Assembly (NCBI GenBank): GCA_020747065.1
Contig: JAGMVK010000005.1
Span: forward strand, 1,612,001-1,676,000
Source: Cadophora sp. MPI-SDFR-AT-0126
Taxonomy: Eukaryota; Ascomycota; Leotiomycetes; Helotiales; Ploettnerulaceae
Reading direction: 5' to 3'
Length of the DNA: 64,000 bases
Position 1 is the stretch's first letter, and every line of letters begins with the position of its first letter. Under the pieces are notes generated by a model that saw nothing but the letters and a program-made list of their open reading frames with translations, did not search any database and was not told the origin of the DNA. The translations under genes were made by a program, and so were the position numbers. Positions 55,701 through 64,000 of this stretch are shown in pieces.

Positions 55701-58700
55701 GGATTACGTTCGATAAGGCGAAGGAGACTGGCTGGTTGGGAGGCGGCCTGAAAAGATTTGTGGAGATGCATCGAGAAAAGAAGGTGGGGCAGTGAAGGGC
55801 AAGACCTTGGCGTGCGGGAACTTGCTTATGGGAGTGAAATCTGGTCGTGAACATATAGCACTCAGGTTGAAGCTGTTGCACGTTAGGATTCCGACTGATC
55901 CTGATGCTTGAGATAAAGATTAAAGTTCACAAGCTGCTTTATGACTCATAGTTATAAGGCCTGTCGAGTGTAAACAGGAGAGAGAAATTGTGTGTAGATA
56001 CTCATGTCATGTTGTTCGCAAACCTGTGAAATACAGATCTCGCCATAGTATGAATGCTATCTAAGTTGGAATTCATTGTTGAAATTTTCCAAAAAACTAC
56101 TCACTTGTACTAAATGACAACAATCATTCACTCAAGATCCTCTCAGAAGTATACCCTATCTACACACTCACACACGTCAATCTTCGGGAGATATTCTGCA
56201 GTGGACAAACTGTCCCGTGAATTTGATGCTACTTCGAGCCAAATAAGAGCTTTCGAGCCACAAACCAAATCAAACTCTCTCAATCATACCTGCTGAACAA
56301 ACCTCTGTATTTTGAATGTCGTTCACTAGCAAATTAATAGACGGAGTTTGACCGATTGCCAACTTTGGGTGATCAAGCAACTAAACAATTCAGAAAGAAA
56401 ACCAAAAATCAATAAATATATTTATAACTTAAAAAAAATCCAGAGGGGTGTGGTGGCAGAAAGGGGAGTGCGGGCTATCCAGCGGTAAGTACTATATCTC
56501 TTTGATAAAGAAGATGTGGTTGAGAGTATTCGATGAAATTTTTTATCTTTCTTTAGCTGCTGTTTGTTTTGTTTTGTTTTCTTTTCGTTGCCTGCAAGCG
56601 AGAGAGAGTATACTTTGAAAGAAGCGACGGGCGGCTAGAATGAATGGCAACAAAGCGAAGCGAATTGGTCCATGGATCGGACTGCAAGCAATTTCAACCA
56701 TCAGAGGCATTGCAAACCACCTCTAACTGTATTCTTACATCAAAGAACCCTACTAACACTGAGCGAAGTCAGAAGTGCAACTGACAGCCCCTCAAAGAGA
56801 CATGCTTCTTTATTTTGATTCTGGTTGTTTCTATAACGGTCTGGCATGCTGCAGTTGTAATTTTTTACTAGCGCCCTTTATTATCCTGGTTGACCTCACT
56901 CAAGTTTCATTGAAATGGAGTTGATATGACTGGCTGAGTGTTTCCACCAGCAAGCAAGAACAAGCAAGCAATGTCAGAACTGTATCATATCAAATCGATC
57001 TGCAAGACGTAGGTAATGCTCTAGGTCTTCTTTCGCCGTAGAACGTTCCCCGTTGATGTCCTTGCTGTGCGGCGTAGATCGGCAGCTTTTGGACGATCCT
57101 TGGTCATGCGTTTGCGGAATTCTGAGGTTCTGCATGGACTCGAACATTGAGATCCGGGTCCTTCTTGCGGGGCTGTTGTGACTCAAGCAAAGCAAACCCC
57201 AAAAAGGTGAGATCACTGTACGTAATTGTGGTATCTCTGCTTGTTACGATATATCTACAAGATATCCGAAGACATCTCCCAACTGCCTGCCACCCAAACT
57301 CTAGGATCCATGCTACCGTGCCAGACTTCCGCCACTCTGCTTCCGATGTGTATTCCGACACTCATCTAACATGTCCAAATGCCCACGATTCCGTCCTTCC
57401 GCCCCTCAGTCAAGTACCCGTCCTTGATTCTGACCCTTTCTACAATTGCAGGTGACTTACCATCTTCCTCGGCTGTGACGCCTGCCCCACAATCCCAATG
57501 GCGGCCATCCGTTTTATCGTACACCTTAACCACGTCTTCGCCTGCTGCTGTTACAATTCTGCGGTTATCGAACATCATGCTAGTGATAGGTGCGTCATAT
57601 GCATACGCATCGAAAATAGCGCCTGTCCTAAGATCCCAAATCTAGAACATGTCAGCAATATTTTGAAACACATTTCCGTGAAGACATCTGCTTACTCTCA
57701 CGCTACGATCCAAGCTTCCTGTGATCAGATGCACATCATCGAATTGCAGACAAGTCACTGGACCAGTGTGGCCAACAAGACTCCGATGAACCTGTCCACT
57801 CCGCAAATCCCAAAGTCGGACCATGCCGTCCGCTGTTCCACATGCTAGAGCGGCATCGAAAACTTGGACAGCTCCAACAAAGTCCGCTGAGCCGTCAGGC
57901 ACTTTGCCAGTCTGGCGCCAAGCACCTTCGCTAGACCCCATCGTTGCTGAGGCTTGAGCTGCAGCCCACATCACATCTAAGGTTTGTACACATCGCCCCT
58001 TTTCAAGATCCCATTGCCGCAAGGTCTTGTCAGCTGACCCGGATATGAGAGTATCTCCTTTGAAGTGCAAAGCGGTAATTTCATCAACATGAGCCTCCAG
58101 AATGAAGAGTGGACAGTCTTCCATGGTTCCTGGTGGTGGCTCAGGCTCCTCATCCTCAGGGTTACCGAATGCTAATGGATCTTCATCATCTTCTCCATCC
58201 TTATTGATCCGATTATCTTGAGGATCGTAACGTGCTTTGCTGAGATCCCACAGTCGAATGGTTGCATCCATTGATCCTGTCGCCACAATATTGTCCTCGA
58301 CCTGAAGAGCTCTGACAGATGCAGTATGTCCTTCCAAAAGTCCTATGCAGCGCCCTGCGTTCAAATCCCACACTCGTACAGTATCATCTAAAGCAGAAGT
58401 GACCATGGTACCAAATGGTACATCGAAATCCAAAGCTGTAATCGAATCATTGTGGGCACGAAGCTCCCGAATCTTTGACCCAGGCTCAAAGTGCTCGTGC
58501 AGAATTGGCATCGACTTCCGTCTTATGGTTTTGTGCCGTTTTGCGCGCGTAGGCGTGGTGTTCTCCGCTGGAAGTTTCTCATATATCGACTCGGACATGA
58601 ACTCAGCATCCATATTTAGATTATCCAGATTCTTTTCCTCGTCTTCCTCTGCCTTTGATGCTTCAGCGAACGCTGCAGCATCGTCTAATTGTTCTTGTGC

Positions 58701-61700
58701 ATCGTCCAACCGATTTTCGACATCCAAAACTATTGAAATTCAGTAAAAGGTCAGGAAGCAAAATAGCATCTACTAACTGTCATGCTCTAGCATGGCCTCT
58801 TCCTGCTCTAGCCCAGCTAACCTATCCAGAACTATCTTCCTCATATAGTTGAGATTAGATATTTTGTTGTCTATTTCCCTTATCTCACTGCTTGCCATAT
58901 TTTTCCGAATCCCCATCATCTCAAGTCGATGGTTCAGAGAATTCTGTTCCTTTTTGAGCTTCGCAATAGATGGTGGACTGTCCAAGTCGGACTTATCGTC
59001 CTCGAGCAGCTTCCTCCCTCTCGATATTCGCCTATTGTGCTTTTTGCCATCTGGACTGCTCTCGGGCAAGGTGGCTTGGAAGCCTTGGAATAAAGAGTAT
59101 GCATTTTCGTTGTCAGGGATATTGGCCAGAAGTTCGTCGGGTAAGTATGTTAAGGCGCGATACTGGATCTCCGAGGTCGAAAGCTTCGAGCGGACGAGAT
59201 CGGTAGGCGACGTTTTGGCAAAAGAGAATACGCTTCTCTGCAGATTCGGCCGTCTCAATTGCTTCTGCAGGTCGCTCATCGCATTTTGGTAGTGTGTAGA
59301 CGAGGTCGGGTCTAATGGTCCCATCAAGTGGCCGGCCGTCGTGGTTACTTTCCTCCCGAATGCTTCTAGGCCCCTTGTCTGCTTTCTATTAGCAGGTATA
59401 ATTTATGAAGCCCGAAGAACTCACGGATATGAGGGCATCATCGTCCCCATCCATTGGAGAGCCATTGCGGCTGGAGCTCGCCATGCGTGCTGTCCTACAC
59501 TATGCGCCAGCACATTCGCGATATGTAATTATCTGGTCACTGAGTGGAGTCGGATAGCCAAAGTGCGTGGTGGAATTGTGATTGTCGAAGTCGAAAGTAT
59601 TTGCTTGGTCTGGTCGTGCTCTCCCTCGTCACCAATCCAAGGTTGAAGCTGTGCTGTAAGCCACAGGGTGGCTGAACGTCGGCAGGCGGCCGCTTGACGC
59701 CAGCTCTGGCTCGCATTTCTACGAGCTTGCATGTCCTACCTACGCCACGAGCAGAGCAGACTCAGCAAATGACAAGGAGCCATTGACTTGTTATATCCCG
59801 GTTATTTGCTCACTCCGAAGCCATCAATCGCCGTGGAAAATTCTCAAGTTACTGGTTCAACACTCACTTCTAAGTTTCATTGCTCTGAGAGTTATTTACT
59901 ACCCCACTTCTACCCCACTCCAACACAACATGGACACTGCCATCGACCTGTCCGATGCCTCTAAGGCTTTGGATCTCTCGAATATTCGATTCCAGCTCAT
60001 GTAAGAAGCACAGAACTTAACTTGATAGCCAGAAGCATACTAATGCGCGTTTCGTTTGCAGCCGGCTAGAAGATACCATCACATTCCATCTCATTGAGAG
60101 AGTACAGTTTCCATTGAACGGCACAATTTACAAACCCGGCGCACTCAAAATACCCAACAGCGACCTCAGCTTCCTGGATTGGACACTCCGCGAACGGGAG
60201 AAGCTAGACTCCTTAATCAGAAGATTCGAATCACCAGACGAGTACCCCTTCTTCAAAGACAGTTTACAAAAGCCGATTTTACAGCCGCTTCACTATCCCA
60301 AGATACTCCACAAGAACGATGTCAACGTCAACGAGAAGATAAAGAAGAGCTACATCGAGCACTTTCTGCCGGCAGCCTGTGCTGACTTTGGACGGGAGGA
60401 TCGTGGTGAGACTGAGGAGAATTACGGATCATCAGCAACTGCCGACATCGCATGCTTACAGGCTCTCTCACGGCGAATCCATTTTGGAAAATTTGTGGCG
60501 GAGTCAAAATTCCAGTCAGAGAAGGAGAAATTCACGAAGTTAATTCAGGCAGGAGACCGCGAGGGAATTGGAGCTGCCATCACAAATGAGGCTGTTGAGA
60601 AAAAGGTTCTGGAGCGGTTAGGTCTGAAGGCTAGGACTTATGGCACAGATCCAAGTATAGGTGCCGATGGACAAGGAAAGATTAATGTGGACGCGGTCGT
60701 TGCGATGTACAAGGACTTTGTCATTCCACTTACCAAGGAAGTGGAGGTGGAGTACTTAATGCAGCGGTTGGAATGAGAGATGACCATTGCAAAGGCATAT
60801 TTCATTGAGCAGCATTCATATACTCGCTAATGGCTTTTGATGCTCCCTCAAACTTGCTTGCCTCTATCAAAATCATCGATCCCTGTGGCTTGATACCCAT
60901 CTCGGAGAATGCCCTCTTACTATCCGCCATGCCTTCACCCTCATCTTTGGTGTACTCGAATGAACCTGACGCCCAAGCATGCTTTTGAAGTACCTCGTCT
61001 TCGGGGTGGAAATAGAAAATCTCTCGGCTGGCCTTGACCGCTTTGTTCTTCTTTGTTCTTGGCGCGTCCTCCTGATCTAAGCTTGAGGAAATCTCGTTGT
61101 AAGTCTTGGAGAGAATCAGGTAGTGGGTGAACTCGTATGGTTCTTTATCCTCGACAGCTGCTTCAATCTCGTCGATGAGCATGGTGTACATCGGCGGTGC
61201 GATTTCCGATGGGATGTTGATCAAGCGTTCACCGAGGACGAGGCCGACTTGAGAGGACGAGGTGAGAAGACTGCCGAGTGGTGCCAAGGATGGACTCGAC
61301 TTAGACTTCTCAATCAGATACTCGGTCAAGTCTTTGATGACCTTCTTTTCTCGATGCTCGTGTAGGTTGAGAATCGTAAGAAATGCGTATGCATCAGTCT
61401 CGTCTCCATCGACCTTGACGGTTGAACCGATGGTAGGTTGTGACAGGATGAGGTCGGCGAGAGCAGAGAGGTCAAATAATTGGGCATCGACATCAAGTAA
61501 TTGTCTCAGAAGACTTTTCAACCCATGGAAATCGACTTCTGGCTTGAAATTGAACCATTCAAATTCAACATTGACCATATCCACATCCTATGGAGGGGTT
61601 AGTGTTGGAACGGAAATCATGTACGGGGTACTGTACATCGTCGCTGCCACTATCGTTATCGCCTCCTTGCGCCAAAGGTGCCTCTGGGAGGACTTCTGGA

Positions 61701-64000
61701 TCTCTTACTCTCTTTTTGACCATCTTTGCTGCTGTCGAAGATGTTTGTTAAGAGGCAGGAAGATGGATTGGCCAGAATAATTTCTTCAACATCGGCACTA
61801 TCTCCATGTGACCTTATCTTAGCACGATCTCAAAAAATTCCTAAATTAAACCCCTCCAAGATCCCCTCCTTTTTCGGACGTTCAGAGTCACAACCACCAA
61901 ATTCGCAAAAATGGCTTCCAATGGAGAACTCCCAGATGAGCCTCATAAGCTCTTCGATACTATTCTAACTCTTGATTTTGGGTAAAATCATCTCGTCAGG
62001 TCGTATATTTTCTTCTTCTAACTTTCTTCCAGGTCGCAGTATACGCATCTTATTACCCGCCGTTTACGAGAACTCAATGTCTACTCTGAGATGCTCCCGT
62101 GTACTCAGAAGCTAGCAGATCTTTCCTGGAAACCTAAAGGAATTATTCTTTCGGGAGGACCATACTCTGTCTACGAAGCAGATGCCCCTCACGTTGACCC
62201 CGCGATCTTCGAACTTGGAGTACCAATCCTCGGGATTTGTTACGGATTACAAGAGATAGCATGGCATCACGGGAAGAACGTGATTGCAGGAACCGAAAGA
62301 GAATACGGGCACGCAGATGTGAAGGCGAATAGAGAAGATGGGCGTGTGGACAAGTTGTTCAAGGACCTCGAGGATGATGTAAAGGTCTGGATGTCTCACG
62401 GAGATAAGCTGGGAGCTCTTCCTCCTCAGTTCCATATCATTGCGACTACCAAGAACTCCCCATATGCAGGCATTGCGCACGAGACGAAACCAATCTATGG
62501 CATTCAATTTCACCCCGAAGTAACCCACACACCGCGAGGAACCAAGTTATTGGAGAACTTTGCTGTTGGAATTTGCGGTGCAAAGCAGACCTGGACAATG
62601 GCTACATTCGTGGACAAAGAAATTGCCAGGATCCGAGCTTTAGTGGGAGAGAAGGGACAAGTTCTCGGGGCAGTCAGTGGAGGTGTCGATTCGACTGTTG
62701 CCGCCAAGCTTATGCACGAGGCCATTGGAGATCGTTTCCATGCTGTCCTCGTCGACAATGGTTGCATGCGTCTTAATGAGTGCGAGCAAGTCAAGAAGAC
62801 TTTGACCGAGCACCTTGGTATCAACCTCACCGTTGTTGATGCCTCAGATCTGTTCCTCGATGGCCTCAAGGGTATCCACGACAACCCAGAAGCGAAGCGC
62901 AAGTTCATCGGAGGCACCTTCATCGATGTCTTCGAAGCCGAAGCACTCAAGATCGAAGAAGCAGCCAAGAACTCTTCAAAGGCAGGCCCAATCAAGTTCT
63001 TCTTGCAAGGAACTCTCTACCCAGATGTCATCGAATCCATCTCTTTCAAAGGACCCTCCCAGACCATCAAAACCCACCACAACGTCGGCGGTCTCCCAGA
63101 ACGCATGATGAACGGCCAAGGCCTCAAGCTCATCGAACCTCTCCGCGAACTCTTCAAAGACGAAGTCCGTGAACTGGGAAGACAACTCGGCATCCCCCAT
63201 GATCTCGTCATGCGCCATCCCTTCCCCGGCCCAGGAATCGCCATCCGAGTCCTAGGCGAAGTCACCCGCGAGCAAGTAGCCATTGCTCGAAAAGCCGACC
63301 ACATCTTCATCGAAGAGATCAGGAAGGCTGGTTTGTACGACCAGATCAGCCAGGCTTTCGCTGCTCTCTTGCCAGTCAAGGCAGTGGGTGTCATGGGCGA
63401 CAAGCGAGTGCACCAGCAGGTCGTGGCTCTACGCGCGGTCTGCACCACCGATTTCATGACTGCGAACATTTTCCGCTTCGATTGGGATTTCTTGGAGCGG
63501 GTGTCCACTCGTATTGTCAACGAAGTTGATGGCGTTTGCCGTGTCGAGTACGACCTGACTAGCAAGCCTCCCGGAACCATCGAGATGGAGTAAAGTGAGT
63601 ACAGGCGCTCGGTTTTTGGGATCCGGGGGCAAAATCTTAGAAATCCGAGACTGGCTTTATTTAGTACATAACTTCGTAAACAAAGTCTCTCGTGTTTTGG
63701 ATACCCCGATTTTGGTTTCTGGCGTTCAGAGTGAGTGGGTCGGCTGTTGGATTGGCCTTTAGATCGTAGAATTGGCAACGTCGCCGTTAAAATTACAATA
63801 TTCATCACAAATATCGAGTAGTGTATGGGTGAACCTCTGCCGGTCAGCGGTAGCTTTATCCGCAAAACGAGAATACATGACCCCACCCTGCTTCCCACGT
63901 CTAAAACTTCTTCTCTGAGTATGGAGACAGGCCCAGAACTTGATGAATGTTCCAATTACTGGCTTGCGGAAAAAGTATGGCCCTTGTCATCAGTGGCGCA

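Overview
The window is nuclear DNA from a filamentous ascomycete (Pezizomycotina). Most genes are split by introns of about 45-60 bases with GT..AG ends and CTAAC/CTAAT-like branch sites. Gene spacing is about one per 2 kb, and the proteins are standard eukaryotic housekeeping families. Several families (2EXR-domain protein, fungal-type Mdv1, fungal Pkc1 with HR1-C2-C1-kinase order) point to Pezizomycotina. A leotiomycete-like relative is my guess from protein wording and is not proven. No prokaryotic operons, CRISPR arrays, rRNA, recognisable tRNA genes or intact transposons were seen.

Layout. 1-178: 5' end of a Rossmann-fold dehydrogenase (-). 1086-1900: 2EXR-domain protein (-). 2819-4109: secreted lactonase-like beta-propeller (+). 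4272-7057: CLC chloride transporter (-), divergent from 7612-12481, a full ABCC/MRP-type ABC transporter (+). 13053-15848: C2-domain protein of unknown role (-), with an ATGA-overlapping 73-codon ORF just upstream. 16838-17565: histone-fold Dpb3/CHRAC-type subunit (+). 17910-18917: U2 snRNP A' (-). 19305-24071: Vps15 (-). 24614-25225: small acidic conserved protein (-). 26474-27398: Rieske protein (+). 28496-30401: TCP-1 alpha (-). 31304-33045: prolyl-tRNA synthetase (+). 33824-37630: protein kinase C (-). 39158-40725: mitochondrial acyl-CoA dehydrogenase (-). 41569-43154: MFS transporter (-). 43825-44298: eIF1A-like protein (+), 24 bases tail to tail with ALG3, 44323-45755 (-). 46209-46697: mitochondrial coiled-coil protein (+). 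47285-48641: acidic nuclear-type protein (-). 49886-51337: aldo-keto reductase (-), divergent from 52507-54164, an MCT-type MFS transporter (+). 55406-55798: thioredoxin-like small protein (+). 57366-59484: Mdv1 WD40 protein (-). 59930-60776: chorismate mutase (+). 60802-61723: Bcp1 (-). 61911-63593: GMP synthase (+).

Functionally this is ordinary core genome: translation and folding (ProRS, Cct1, Bcp1, eIF1A-like), splicing (U2A'), replication/chromatin (Dpb3-like), endosome and autophagy (Vps15, CLC), cell-wall signalling (Pkc1), respiration and mitochondrial dynamics (Rip1, Mdv1, acyl-CoA dehydrogenase), glycosylation (Alg3), and aromatic and purine synthesis (Aro7, Gua1). The more accessory part is transport and redox: the ABCC pump, two MFS carriers, the aldo-keto reductase and the lactonase-like protein.

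I did not find a convincing new multi-gene system. The best leads are small: unusual splice structures (a 16-nt micro-exon, in-frame introns, a tandem acceptor), recurrent palindromes in divergent promoters, the ATGA-coupled upstream ORF, and several conserved-looking proteins without a known function. Exon boundaries were inferred by reading splice sites and protein continuity. Where I quote a protein length, the phases of all exons sum correctly.
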